Source of the DNA: Amoebidium appalachense
Lineage: Eukaryota; Ichthyosporea
Assembly (NCBI GenBank): GCA_963693365.1
Contig: CAVNZM010000005.1
Location: forward strand, 5,270,001-5,334,000
Direction of reading: 5' to 3'
Length of the DNA: 64,000 bases
Shown here: positions 13,011 through 25,092 of the stretch, one piece after another
How the letters are laid out: the number at the start of each line of letters is the position of its first letter
Position numbering within the stretch: the stretch's first letter is position 1
Notes under the pieces: model-generated
What the model was told of the DNA's origin: nothing
The model's database searches: none
What the model saw: only the letters and a program-made list of their open reading frames with translations
Program-made: the position numbers and the translations under genes

Positions 13011-14637
13011 TGGGCATACAGGGCCCCGCTGGCCGTGAAATATTTAGCAGCTGCTCCGGGAACTCAGCTCAGGTCCCCCGCTGGCAGCCTGCTCGTCAAA
13101 CCGAATACTATGGAAGGGCAGAACCGTTGAACTTCAACACTAGGGCCGCAATTACTACAAGTACTTTTCTAGTAAAATTTCATATTCCGCTGGCGGAGCC
13201 CGTCAGGCCGCTTGAAGGGATTCAACGGCGTATGACACCAGATATGAATAGTCCTGATACCGTGAGAGTCTAATAATTCGTTTTCCGACAGGTTTGCCTC
13301 ATGTGTCCAGTGGGCTCCCAGCTGCAGGCCTTAAAGTTGGGTTGGTAGCTGTTCGGCATTAATGCTGAGTACTTTAATGACTCCCGTGGCACTGTTAACG
13401 TTGGTGGACTCTGGACTTCCTTCAACCGGAACGTGTCTGGCAGTCGCACTTGAAATCAAAGTCTTACTGTCCACGGCAAGGATACCATGTAGTAGCCTAA
13501 TTCACTATCTATTGATTGAATGCTCAAGGGCTGCCAGCTGCAGTGCAGGTGACCGTCGGTACTACTAGCCGGGTGGTGTTATGGTGGAAGGCTTCTGAAG
13601 CACTGCCAGGTACGTGCCAGCCAACTTGTGTACGCTGTCCGACAGGCCTGAAATAAACTAATCATGTTATCTTGAAGCCGCTAGTAGTTGAATTATAACT
13701 TCACAGGCTGGCAGTGCGCCTGTAATTTTCAGTTGTATATTTTAAACGGATATCCGAATCATGTGCCAGAACTTAACTTATAATATGTACGTCGTGGCCG
13801 CTGGGCCTGGCAGGAGAATATTCCACAAGCTCATACACCAGTGTGCAATGGAGCCACCGTACAAAAAAAAATGCACGTGTACACGAAGTTTTCTAGGTCC
13901 AACTTGGTCTAACGCGGATCGATGTACGGAACCAAATAGTGTCAGTGTGTTGGTAGTAACAGTTCGACCTAAGCCTGTACAACGATGCATGCAGTGTATG
14001 TAACCCCTCAGCCGTCAGCCCACGGTGCTACATGTACAGCCCACGACCGTCTATTTACTGATAATAGTGGCCACGCACGACAGTGGTGCGGCCATTGGCC
14101 AAGTTCGCGATGGCTCAGTAGTGCGTGGGTCGACTGGAAAGCTTGTGGAACCTTCGAAGGTGCACGTAACTCGCCCGTACGCGTACGCGTACATGTGAGT
14201 TCGAGAGAGTCAGTGTGCTGTACTAGTACTAGTAGGCTGGGCTGGGTGTTTATTAGTTGATCATTAGTAAGGGATTTCGAAATGCGTGATGTATGGACAT
14301 GTGCATACAGAACCTTACGCAAGGCAGACGTCGCAAATCCACGCAACTTAGCTAGCTATATAGCCTAGCCAATATGAATATAGTAGTGACGGCTGATGAT
14401 GATTATCGAAATCACTATCATGACAGGCTTATCATGCAATCATACGTACGTACACGTGAGCCGTGCACGCGTACGGTGCACGTACCCAGTGTAGCTTGCA
14501 ATTGTACATATTCTCGTGGCCGTGGTTGCATTCTTGTGTGTGCATTTGTTCGTACGCGTGCCGCGTGCGAGGGGCGCCGTTTTGATTCTCTGAGATATGA
14601 TCTGCCATATTACAACATAAAACATTAAGGTGCCTTA
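13011..14637. other. Intergenic, no recognisable gene
   Basis: Unique sequence, free of homopolymers and of balanced base composition. The longest frames (about 110 codons, minus 14008-14346) show no family resemblance and no supporting splice sites. Short CG-rich palindromic words such as TACGCGTACGCGTA and ACGTACGTACACGT occur at 14175-14470. Confidence 0.5.
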
Positions 14638-15711
14638 GGGCCTGTTTGGCAACGCGGAGTTAGCGGCCATACTCCGGAGTAAGATCGATTTTGGAGTTAG
14701 GGCTAAAGCAGATTTTCTGAAATCCGCGATGCCAAACAGACGGCCCAATCTGGGCCTGTGTACGCCGGGTTTCAAACCCCTTGGACATCGCTTGTACTCC
14801 AATTTCTATAATCCACCTCCGGAGGTGGATTATGCGCGAAATGTTCAACGCCGTGTGAAGGTCTAAACCAATGAAAATTCATGTCGTGAGACCTTTTTAC
14901 ATTTCTCTCTCGGCCAATTGGCGGCAGTGCAATATAGCCAAAAACAGTTAAAGTGGAAAAGACGCCAAACGGAAAGTCCGTTGTCACCGGCATGGCCAGC
15001 TTGCTGGTGAGCGGCCTGCGACAGCCCGAGCGCAGGCTCCGACCAGCCACACACAGCCGGCCACGTGTGCCACGGTAGGTCGTATAAAAACAAGCCCCCC
15101 CTCAACTATTCTTCCTCTTCGCGGCCAACTCGTAGGCAACCTTTTTTTTACCATTAGACAATCTTTTGCACATCGGTCAAGATTGTCTGAACCGACAGGA
15201 TGCCTGTAGGGGGAAGCAAAGAATGCAATTGCTGCAATTGCGGCCGAAAGGGCCATGTTTCGTGCTAAATAGTGGTTTTGCAACCGGAAACGTTGATGTT
15301 GTTTTATATGCAAATGGTATCATTACAGTGTATACAAATACATACATATGGGACACTGCACAGTCACTACAAAAAAATAGTACTAAGTCCTAGGTACGAT
15401 ATATATTCCGAGCAAAACCCCCCCCCCCCATACCTGAGACTGGTTCTCTTTGCCTCGAGTAAACAGCGTAAACCCCAGGTACGATATACGTGCAAAGTAT
15501 GCGCACTCCGATCAACGTAAAACTTGCGCAATGTGACTTGATAAACTAAGCTGCAGCTGAAAAAAGTGTTGTCTGTTTGGCACGAGCGGTTATTATCTAC
15601 GCCAGGTTTTGACCTAAATCCGGATTACAAATCAGAATCTGGATACTGATTTGATACCCGGCGTATACGGTCTACGCCGGAGTTCGTAACTCCGCGTTGC
15701 CAAACAGGCCC
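14638..15711. mobile_element. PIF/Harbinger (Tourist-like) non-autonomous element
   Basis: A 1074-bp element with terminal inverted repeats starting GGGCCTGTTTGGCAACGCGG on the left, with the exact reverse complement on the right (15692-15711). A further ~25 bases of imperfect inverted sequence follow inside. It is flanked by TTA on both sides (14635-14637 and 15712-15714), the 3-bp TWA target duplication typical of PIF/Harbinger. The GGGCCTGTTTGG start resembles Tourist-type MITEs. No transposase frame is recognisable inside, so it would need a transposase in trans. A 70-bp segment (15404-15477) also occurs inverted at 23807-23877. Confidence 0.85.
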
Positions 15712-15868
15712 TTAAGAAAAAACGCGGCTCATGGCTGGGCCAATCAAGGCGAAGCGTTGCTTTTTTGTTCGACTGACGTCATCGAGGTGCGAGCAAACTG
15801 TTTGATTGGCCTACGTGTTCTCAGAATCTCAGTAGTGCGACGTCAATCGGGCACTTGTGCCCCCAAAA

Positions 15869-16160
15869 GCGAGCGAACCGAGCCTACATGAAAAAAAATA
15901 AAAAATAGCAAACCTGCCCCCCAAATGCGAGCGAAGCGAGCTTACATGTAAAAGAAATTAGCAAACTTGCCCCCCAAATGCGAGTGAAGCGAGCCTAAAC
16001 GTAAAAAAAAGCCAGGATATCGATGAGACCCCCCAAATGCGAGCGAAGCGAGCCAGGCGCATAACACTGGTGGCGGACCGGGCCACTGGTGATGGGACTG
16101 CGGCTCGCGGCCCTGATCCTTCAAGGCCCCGGAATGCAAGGGCCGTTCCCTGTATTATAA

Positions 16161-16217
<57 letters not shown>

Positions 16218-16436
16218 CAAAATGCGAGCGAAGCGAGCCTACCGTAAAAAAATTGCGAACTTGCCCCCCAAAATGCGAGCGAAGCGAGCCCACACGTAAA
16301 AAGATAGTCAGGATATCGATGCCCCCCAAAATGCGAGCGAAGCGAGCCAACATGTACATGTATATAATAGCAAACGGCCTAGTGGGCCCTCCGAGCCGGG
16401 CCGGCTGCACGTGGCCCGATGCGAGCGAAGCGAGCC
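15869..16436. repeat. Interspersed tandem repeat on GCGAGCGAAGCGAGC
   Basis: Eight copies of GCGAGCGAAGCGAGC or one-base variants start at 15869, 15927, 15980, 16039, 16224, 16275, 16333 and 16421. Most are preceded by CCCCCCAAAATG and followed by CTACATGTAAAAAAAT or a relative, giving units of 51-59 bp. A 52-base C-run (about 16163-16216) has expanded between copies four and five. The motif is two GCGAGC words around GAA. Frames through it give ASEAS, RAKRA or LASLA peptides, which are not evidence of a gene. Confidence 0.85.
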
Positions 16437-17174
16437 TAGCAAGGCGCCCGCTGCAGCAGCGATAGCACATCTGGCGCTATGGCGGGCAGCTTGCTATGTA
16501 GTCATCCATGAACAAAAAAAAGGAATACGGTATGTAGCACAAAGTTTTGCACACCGACACTGTCATGGCAAGACATAGTGCACCGTGATAGTGGGCCGTT
16601 TTGCAGGGGCACATGCAATTAGTTGGCCAGTATAGTACATCACTAATATCAAATCAAATTAGACTTTGCCAGGTTGCCTGTAATTGTAATAGATTACTGA
16701 TATGTACACTGACCCACATGTTTCGAATTCAGTAATATTTTGGAAGACGTGCATACGTCGTGTATATGTGTACGTGATGACCAGTCCGGTTCCCCGGCCG
16801 GTGCTTGACGACGATCTCAATGTACATGTGCAACATGCATTTGTCGATATCGACAAGACACGTAGTAAACACAAAATTTTGATACCGGTATACCGCAAAA
16901 AGAATTATTACAACATGTAGAATACTGGCAAGGCTTAAAATATCATCGCATTTGTTCAATGGTAGTGAAAAATAAACCGTCCGGATATAGTTTCGTTCGA
17001 GATGGGAATTTTATCTATTATGCACCATTCCTGGGAATCCTGGCCCAGCCAAGCGGCATATGCATGCCATATGATGGCCACCCCGGCGCCAGTGCACGTG
17101 GCTGCAAAGCGGCATTTCCGGCTTCACGTGACCCGAGTAGAGTCTTGTTTTTAGATTCTGCAAAGTGTACCAAG

Positions 17175-17277
17175 TAATGTATATGGATGGTATTGTAATT
17201 ACACAACAAAAGGTGGCTTGCAATTATAATGTATATGGATGGTATTGTAATTACACAACAAAAGGTGGCTTGCAAGT
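17175..17277. repeat. 53-bp tandem duplication
   Basis: TAATGTATATGGATGGTATT...AAAGGTGGCTTGCAA is present twice head to tail with almost no divergence, so the duplication is recent. The surrounding 16.5-17.3 kb is unique and holds no recognisable gene. Confidence 0.85.
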
Positions 17278-17346
17278 TTCAGGTTAGTTCAGTGCTGGGC
17301 AGTGCCGCGTGCGATTCTATTATTTAGATCTTCCAAGTAAGTTTAC

Positions 17347-17590
17347 ACCCGGGCTCAGGGTGTGAAATGCGTTTTTGGCTAGTGCCATTTTAGCACCTTT
17401 CCACCACCCTGGATGGCCCTAATAGAGCCAACAACCGTTTGTAGGTGTATTTTCTTATCTATTTGGCCCTGCTAGGGCTAATTTTTGAAGAATTGATGGA
17501 CCTAACATCAAAAAGTTAGGGACAATTTTCGGACTTTCAGGGGCAATTTTCTGGCCCTAAACCCTCCAATTTCACAGCCCGGGCCGGGCT
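17347..17590. mobile_element. Possible short inverted-repeat element
   Basis: CCCGGGCT..GTGAAAT near 17348 is mirrored by ATTTCAC.AGCCCGGG near 17568-17585, enclosing about 220 bp without a reading frame. This could be a small MITE, but I could not define a target duplication. From here to 18.0 kb nothing else is recognisable. Confidence 0.3.
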
Positions 17591-18029
17591 GTTGCGCCAT
17601 GTCTGTCAAGGGCGGCCCACGTACACTCATACGTCCAGCCTCGCACAGCAAACATCATTTTATTTACTGTAGTGTGCTGTATTCTCTGATATTCTCCCCT
17701 ATAGCTATTAGAAACCAGCGTACAATAAGTAAGTAAAGCACGACCATAGGCATAGGTCACTACTTGTATTTATTATCCAATAGGAACCTCGTTTGGCACA
17801 AAATGCCACCAATAGTAATCAAGGATGGCACCATTTACATACCAACTTAGATCCTGTGCTGGTGCCTGCCAGACCAGTTAGGGGCATGTAAATAAATCCC
17901 GAGAAAAATGGGGATAGATTGGGGGCCTTGGGATACGAGATATATCCAGATATACAGGTAGTTGGGGGATAGTTCGACGTGATATTTAGGGGGCTCCGAG
18001 ATCGAAGATTTTTTTCTTTTGACTGGATT

Positions 18030-19450
18030 TATTCGACGGAAAGATATGCAAGTATGCACGGCATACAGTAACTGAGAAGACAATAAAAAACTTCACAAGT
18101 TATCCAGTAACAAGTACATACTGAGATACCTGAGTGCACTGTGTGAAAATCATATAAATACTCAATGTGACGACCAACAGAATTCAACAAAAAGTCTAAA
18201 GTGGTCACATTGCCAGCCAGTGTAGCAGACACCCGTAGGGAAAGAGGTATAACGCGACATAAAAACTCACACCTATCAACATGCTTGCGATTAAAAAGTT
18301 CAGCACAAAAGTGGCACCAGTGGCGATGAAAACAAAAATTACAACGCCACTGCCCAGGCAATATCAACATCAGAGCACCATACAGACTTATCCTAGTACT
18401 AGGGTGGTATCCATATCGTACGGCAGGAGAAATATATCTTGCCAAAGCTCCCAAAAAGCGATAATGATCAGTACGGTGTTGCCTAAGGAACATAACACAT
18501 GCCGACTGAGTTTTACCTTTAATTTCTCTATCAGAACGAGAAAGAAACTTATTCTGCGTATGGTACTACAATAACGCGAAATTAAAGGCAGAAAAAAACA
18601 GGAAGAGAAAAGAAAGAGGGAGTGAGATAGCAAGACCGAGGAAGAATCAGGTTGAAAGAGGTTAGGCTGAGAACATGTTTAAGGACATTCAGATTCTGAA
18701 GTAGCGTTGGTGAATCGGGGGGGAAGAGGGATGGAGGGACTGAGGGGGGGGGAAAGAAAGCATAAAGAGGGTGACCATCAGGTATCCTAACTAAATGAAA
18801 TTTTAAAATGAAGAGACAATTCCTCCACACGACAAACAGCAGACGACAAATGAATCCAAACATACTGATTAAGGGAGGCACAAACCGAGTACGAAACAAA
18901 GTGCGCAGCGCAGTACCCTGAAAATCGTCAAACTAGTCTTTCAGCGCCACGGCCGCCTCGCGAGGTGGGGCCTCCGCGCAGGCCAATAGCGGAAGTCCAG
19001 AGTCGAAAGTCGGCCGTAAAAAAGTTTTATAGTAGTCTAAGAGAAGAAGGTTCGCAGGATGGATCACAGACTCCCGTTGAAACATATTTGACACGATGTG
19101 AAGCTTACCCTTCGCACGAGCGATCCGTGCCGTGAGGAGCTTGCGGAAATCAATACCCCGTGCAGTAAATAGAATACCCAAATAGTCATAGGTGCTCTGA
19201 ACAGGAATAGGAAGACCGGTCAGATTGAATCGAAAGGAAGCGTTTTTCGAAAAAGTAGCACACTTTGCAATTCCGACTGTTATGAGATTCTCGGTGCACT
19301 ATTGATCCACCTGACGAAGCATCTGGTGCATGACATCTTCGGACCGGGTTATTAATAATGAACAAAGAACAATATCGTCCGCAAAAAGGAGACCTGGTAC
19401 ACGGCGGCGGGTATGAAGTTGGCCAAAGGGTTTGAAGATCTATCAAATTG
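18030..19450 (-). pseudogene. Decayed non-LTR (LINE) reverse transcriptase, C-terminal half
   Basis: Frameshifts and stops separate recognisable pieces. Near 19373-19384 the minus strand encodes FADD in the context GLLFADDIVL, the catalytic metal-binding block of reverse transcriptase. Downstream come YLGILF..GIDF and RAKGKLH (19180-19080) and then FDSGLPLLA (about 18985), typical of the region after the palm. The C-terminus (18493-18030) holds CX2C..CX2CX3FNRKHX3C, a knuckle shared with the other LINE fragments in this window, and ends in a stop. The 3' UTR contains AATAAA, and a fragment of it recurs inverted at 27905-28000. The 5' part with the endonuclease is absent. Long dead as a coding unit. 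Confidence 0.72.
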
Positions 19451-19660
19451 GGGTGGAGATAATCCAATGTAGAGGTTCGACGGATAGATCTGCATATCCC
19501 GAGTCTATGAGATACCCTGTAGTATTGTCGAATTGATTGGACAATTCTATTACAGTATGCGTCCACGCATAACATACCGCCCCGACAAGGGTCGAGGTCG
19601 TTATGTTAAATTTTAATTAGTATCTAAAAATAGGCTCCCAGAGCCCGTGTCGATTATGTT

Positions 19661-20093
<433 letters not shown>

Positions 20094-20387
20094 CTTAAAT
20101 CTAAATCAATACTTGAAAGTCTAGCATTTAGTACATCAAGTCCCCCCCCCCCCCCCCCCGCCCCCTCCCCTCCTCCCCAACCCGCTAAATAAGTAAATAT
20201 AGAGGAAATCAATAAGTAATTGATTCAAATAATAATAAAAACATACTAATTTTTCAAGGGGACCAAACCAAAAAAGAAACACACACACCCACACACACAC
20301 ACACACAAAACAACTCATACAAACAAGGACGTACTAGTCTTTCTGCTCCCTCACACCTTACTCTCACACCACGAATTTGGCACCACA

Positions 20388-20735
20388 CTAGTAGGCTACA
20401 CGAGTAAGAGGCAACCCCTCCCCCTTCGCCTCATACAAATCCGTATTCAGGGTTTGATCAAGCTCCAAACCATTACCGTAACTCACACGGAAAAGACTCA
20501 GCGATTCCGCGCGTGTGGGGGCTCTGCGGCTCTCTAAACTCTCCATGTGCGAGCGCAATTGTGCTTTTGCCGTTTCGGCTTGTGCAATTGCACGTGTGGT
20601 TGCGTTGTTGATTGTGTTGTTTGCGTTTACAAAACCCTCAGAAATGATTGCTTGGGCTTCTTGGGTAGTTTCCTGAAACTTGTCTGTGGCCTCATTTACT
20701 GTGTGCAGTGCACTATTCAACGCCCCAAATGCAGC
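20388..20735 (-). CDS. Putative 3'-terminal exon, coiled-coil protein of unknown function
   Basis: Not recognised. A minus-strand frame opens at a good acceptor (TTGGTTTTGTGCAG, exon from 20735, phase 0) and runs 116 codons to a stop. It is Ala/Glu/Gln/Thr-rich with regularly spaced hydrophobics (NSALHTVNEATDKFQETT), consistent with an amphipathic or coiled-coil helix, then a less regular tail. The preceding intron would hold the 183-bp tandem array, whose units each carry a look-alike of this acceptor region (ATTATTGGTTTTTTC). No upstream exon was identified. It may be the end of a gene broken by the array. Confidence 0.42.
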   Translation of the reverse strand, partial: AAFGALNSALHTVNEATDKFQETTQEAQAIISEGFVNANNTINNATTRAIAQAETAKAQLRSHMESLESRRAPTRAESLSLFRVSYGNGLELDQTLNTDLYEAKGEGLPLTRVAY

Positions 20736-20750
20736 TGCCTGCACAAAACC

Positions 20751-22240
20751 AATAATGTCTAGGTAACATACTAATAGTATGTACATATACTATGCTACAA
20801 AGGGGGTTCTATACGAGCTACAACGTTGTGTTTTTTTCGTGTGACCCTCGTACTCCAGGGGCACATTCACCATCCCCCCCATAAACTTTGTGGTAAAGTT
20901 CTCGTGCTAGAAGCTGTTCTGTGGGTAGTTATTGAAAAAACGAATAATGTCTAGGTAACACATGTACATATGCTATGCTACAAGGGGGGTTCTATACGAG
21001 CTACAACGTTGTGTTTTTTTCGTGTGACCCTCGTACTCCAGGGACACATTCACCATCCCCCCCATAGACTTTGTGGTAAAGTTCTCGTGCTAGAAGCGGT
21101 TCTGTGGGTAGTTATTGAAAAAACCAATAATGTCTAGGTAACACATGGACATATACTATGCTACAAGGGGGGTTCTATACGAGCTACAACGTTGTGTTTT
21201 TTTCGTGTGACCCTCGTACTCCAGGGGCACATTCACCATCCACCCCATAAACGTTGTGGTAAAGGTCTCGTGCTAGAAGCTGTTCTGTGGGTAGTTATTG
21301 AAAAAACCAATAATGTCTAGGTAACACATGTACATATACTATGCTACAAGGGGGGTTCTATTCGAGCTACAATGTTGTGTTTTTTTCGTGTGACCCTCGT
21401 ACTCCAGAGGCACATTCACCATCCCCCCCATAAACGTTGTGATAAATCTCTCGTGCTAGAGGCTGTTCTGTGGGTAGTTATTGAAAGACCAATAATGTCT
21501 AGGTAACATATGTACATGTACTATGCTACAAGGGGGGTTCTATACGAGCTACAACGTTGTGTTTTTTTCGTGTGACCCTCGTACTCCAGGGGCACATTCA
21601 CCATCCCCCCCACAAACTTTGTGGTAAATTTCTCGTGCTAGAGGCTGTTCTGTGGGTAGTGAAAAAACCAAAAATGTGTAAGAAACATATGTACATGTAC
21701 TATGCTACAAGGGGGGTTCTATACGAGCTACAACGTTGTGTTTTTTTCGTGTGACCCTCGTACTGCAGGGGCACATTCACCATCCCCGGCATAAACGTTT
21801 TGGTAAATAAAACGCAGTAGGCCGTCGAATGTGGCGGGGCCTCCGGCAGTGTCCACGCAATAGAAAGTGTGTAAACCCCTAACACAATGTACATAATACT
21901 ATGCTACACGGGGGGTTCTATTCGAGCTACAAGGTTGTGTTTTTTTCGTGTGACCCTCGTACTCCAGGGGCACATTTACCATCCCCCCCATAAACTTTGT
22001 GGTAAATTTCTCGTGCTAGAGGCTGTTCTGTGGGTAGTTATTGAAAAACCAATAATGTCTAGGTAACATATGTACATATACTATGCTACAAGGTGGGTTC
22101 TATACGAGCTACAACGTTGTGTTTTTTTCGTGTGACCCTCGTACTCCAGGGGCACATTCACCATCCCGCCTTATAATTTGTGGTGAATTTCTCGTGGTAG
22201 AAGCTACTCTGTGGGTAGTTATTGAAAAAACCCGATGCTT
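20751..22240. repeat. Tandem array, 179-192 bp unit, about eight copies
   Basis: Units begin AATAATGTCTAGGTAACA at 20751, 20943, 21126, 21309, 21491 and 21670 (diverged). A seventh, rearranged unit is near 21880 and an eighth near 22050. Every unit contains GAGCTACAACGTTGTG and TTTTTTTCGTGTGACCCTCG. Identity between neighbours is high, so the array is young. Between units six and seven a ~70-bp piece of a LINE 3' UTR (21811-21880) has inserted. Confidence 0.92.
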
Positions 22241-22316
22241 ATAAGTAACGCATGCACAAGTTGTCATCATAGCATTATACTACCACAGTAGTTGGTCGAC
22301 AATCGAGTGATACAGC

Positions 22317-22990
22317 ATGGTGACAGGATACGAATTCACCGAGGACTCACTCAACGAGATGAACGAGCGTTACAGAACGTACGTGTCTGCCCCCCCCCCC
22401 CCCCCCCCCCCCCAAGCCCCCCTGTCTTCCCTCCTTCCCACTACGACCCCCCCCCCCCCCCCCCCCTCCCTGCACGTGTCTAGGTGTATAGATCCTACAG
22501 GTAATGATGGCAGAACTTTCGCCATTTGGTAATGGACTCCGTGCCGCTCTAGTGCATTATATTGTAAAGTAATATCACCAACAAAAAACGCAGGTTCGGC
22601 AAAGCTGCGTACGAGTGCTTCAAGGACTCCACCAAAAACGAACTCAAAACATCGAAATTCCATGCTGGTGTGCATTATTCTGACGACTATCGCCTCTTTG
22701 GCCCGGTGGAGTCAGCTGAGAGCTGGGAGCGTGCACACAAATACTACTGCAAGATGCCGTATCGTATGACCGACAAGAACTCTGCATTGAATATTTTGCA
22801 GTTGAGTACTAGTACTCCAAAATATGGTGAAATCTACGATATCCGGCGAGCATGTTTGTATGTCGTAGTCCACATGTCGACGATATTATGTATCGTCTTA
22901 CGACCGTTTGTACCGTACGATATATCGTTTTACGACAGTAATATGGATGGTATTGTTACAGTCTTGGGGATGGCCCATGGATATACATAA
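22317..22990 (+). CDS. Small gene of unknown function, first two exons
   Basis: Not recognised. The ATG at 22317 opens a 62-nt exon ending at 22378 before GTACGT. The acceptor ACGCAG at 22593 restores the frame (ACG codon across the junction), so the intron of 215 bp consists largely of two C-runs. Exon 2 starts FGKAAYECFKD and continues with a charged, aromatic-rich stretch (HYSDDYRLFGP, WERAHKYYC). The frame stays open to 22990, but composition changes after about 22800, and the true 3' splice or stop may lie earlier. There is no transposon signature. It lies just downstream of the 183-bp array. Confidence 0.42.
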
Positions 22991-23081
22991 GGCGTGTTAT
23001 GGATTATGTTTGGACATCTTTATTACACCTACTAGACATGTGAACCACCGAAAGGTGGATACTACAAGATGGATACATTTG

Positions 23082-23361
23082 CACGGTTAATAACGTGCAG
23101 GGGATTGATGGGGCCCCAACCAAATTTTGCATTAGGCAGTGTCTCTGTGTGGGTGATGTAACAAAACCGGTCCGACTGTCCCCCCATTTCTGTGGGAAAA
23201 GTTATTGACCGTTGTACGTCCATATTATGCAAAATGCGCTGTAATACATAGGGAAAGGGGGGGGGATTCAACGGTTAATAACGTGCAGGGGATTGTTGGG
23301 AGCACAACCAAACTTTGCATTAGGCAGTTTCTCTGTGTGGGGGGTCTAACAAAACCGGTCG
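23082..23361. repeat. Direct repeat, ~90 bp unit, 189-bp spacing
   Basis: ACGGTTAATAACGTGCAGGG...GCATTAGGCAGT.TCTCTGTG...AACAAAACCGGTC occurs at 23082-23172 and again at 23271-23361 with about 10% divergence. No coding frame is conserved between copies. Confidence 0.85.
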
Positions 23362-23477
23362 GAATGGGGGGATATCACCACTTTCATTCCGCGGCCACCT
23401 GATGAGCCTCATCCGCTTTCCATGAGGCGTGCAAAAACAAATTCACATGTCAGTTGCGCCCGTTAGATAATCTCCTT

Positions 23478-23680
23478 GTGATCATTATGATGACCGTATG
23501 GATTTTGGTATGTGATCACTATAATGATCGTATGAGGCATAGAATGAGATCATTATGATGATCGTATGGGGGTATAACTAGCGATCCTTATGGTGGTCGT
23601 ATGGGGCATATAATGAGATCATTATAATGATCGTATGGGGGTATAATTAGCGATCCTTATGGTGGTCGTATGGGGCTTCT
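23478..23680. repeat. Short palindromic repeat cluster GATCATTATNATGATC
   Basis: At least four copies of a self-complementary GATCATTATGATGATC-type word, each followed by GTATGGGG or a variant, and interleaved with TAGCGATCCTTATGGTGGTC. Each word could form a short hairpin. The larger period is about 70 bp in the right half. Confidence 0.75.
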
Positions 23681-23728
23681 ATGAAAAACTACTCCGGGGG
23701 TCATTCATTCCCAGGACACCCCTACCCC

Positions 23729-23731
<3 letters not shown>

Positions 23732-23807
<76 letters not shown>
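23732..23807. repeat. (AT)38 microsatellite
   Basis: A perfect AT repeat abutting, at 23807-23877, an inverted copy of a segment found inside the Harbinger-like element at 15404-15477. Confidence 0.95.
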
Positions 23808-23809
<2 letters not shown>

Positions 23810-24000
23810 GGTTTACGCTGTTTACTCGAGGCAAAGAGAACCAGTCTCAGGTATGGGGGGGGGTTTTGCTCGGAATATCCCCTCAGCGGTATATCATGAT
23901 CACGTACATAGATGTCGGGTGGTGACTATATATCAGGGTTTACTTTCTCTACGAGACACCATAAAGACTATAAGGAGAAATCAATTAGTTGGGGTTCCCC

Positions 24001-24001
<1 letters not shown>

Positions 24002-24048
<47 letters not shown>

Positions 24049-24081
24049 GGGCTCCCCCTCGGGACACTCGGTATCAGCTGG

Positions 24082-24168
<87 letters not shown>

Positions 24169-25092
24169 TGTGTGTGTGTGCGCGTGCGCTATAATTTTGT
24201 AGTGATGTGTTTCTCAAGCCAATCAATACATTTAATAAACAGGTCGTAGTTACGTGTGTTTAGTATAAAATCGAGGATGTTGTAATTTACAGGTAGGCTA
24301 TCTTTCTGGGTGTCTGTTGTGAATGTGACGTGTGTGTGTTGCGGTATTATGTGGTCTATCAAACTACATTTGGCGATACATGACCGGTTAAACTGGTGTG
24401 TGTGTGTGTTGTTTGGGCATGCAAATGATGCCACCTTATACTTATTAGATCTCCACTGTATAGCACGTGTACAGTAAAAGCGTGGTAATTGATCAATAAT
24501 ACCATCAGCTAGAGAAAGACCAGTTCTACAGGAAGGTAATATGTATTTAGGTGTTATACACTTGCGAGTGCCATATTTGGCAATATGGTTGAGGCGGTCA
24601 GTATATATAAAACGAGACATAAGGCTTAGTTTTTCAAGGTGTATGCTTTCATCGGGTCTAGTGTCGTGTGGTATCTTTTTCCATTTGTTATATTGCGTGA
24701 TTATCTTGTGATTGTGTACATGTTTAATAAGTAAGTGGCAGTCCAAAGTCACACACACACTATTGCGGGGTTTATTTGTATTTGTGCCCAGGGGAGAAGG
24801 GGAGAGAGAGGGGAGGAAAGAGGGGAGAGGTGAGGAGGGGACAGGTCGGATAGAGAAGAGAGGGTGGGAGGGCAAATACTTCTTTAAGCGGCTTATGTGC
24901 TTATTGAATTTCAGCGCGAGATAGGATACTCTAGCAGCTATTGGGACCAGACCATATATCGAGAGCGTTACAGGCCCAGGTTTACAACAGTTGTTAGATA
25001 GAAAGGAGGCAACTTCTGCTTCAAGGAAATTTGCCAAGGGTTTAAGCGCTCTAGTTCTCTCTTTCTTGATCCAGGCGGCGAGAAGGGGTAAA

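Noticed and set aside
15869-16436. CRISPR-like look of the regularly spaced GCGAGCGAAGCGAGC repeats
   Set aside because: Spacers are themselves repeats of each other, no cas genes are present, and the genome is eukaryotic.
22370-22675. Minus-strand frame of 101 codons
   Set aside because: It is antisense to the better supported plus-strand exon and crosses two C-runs.
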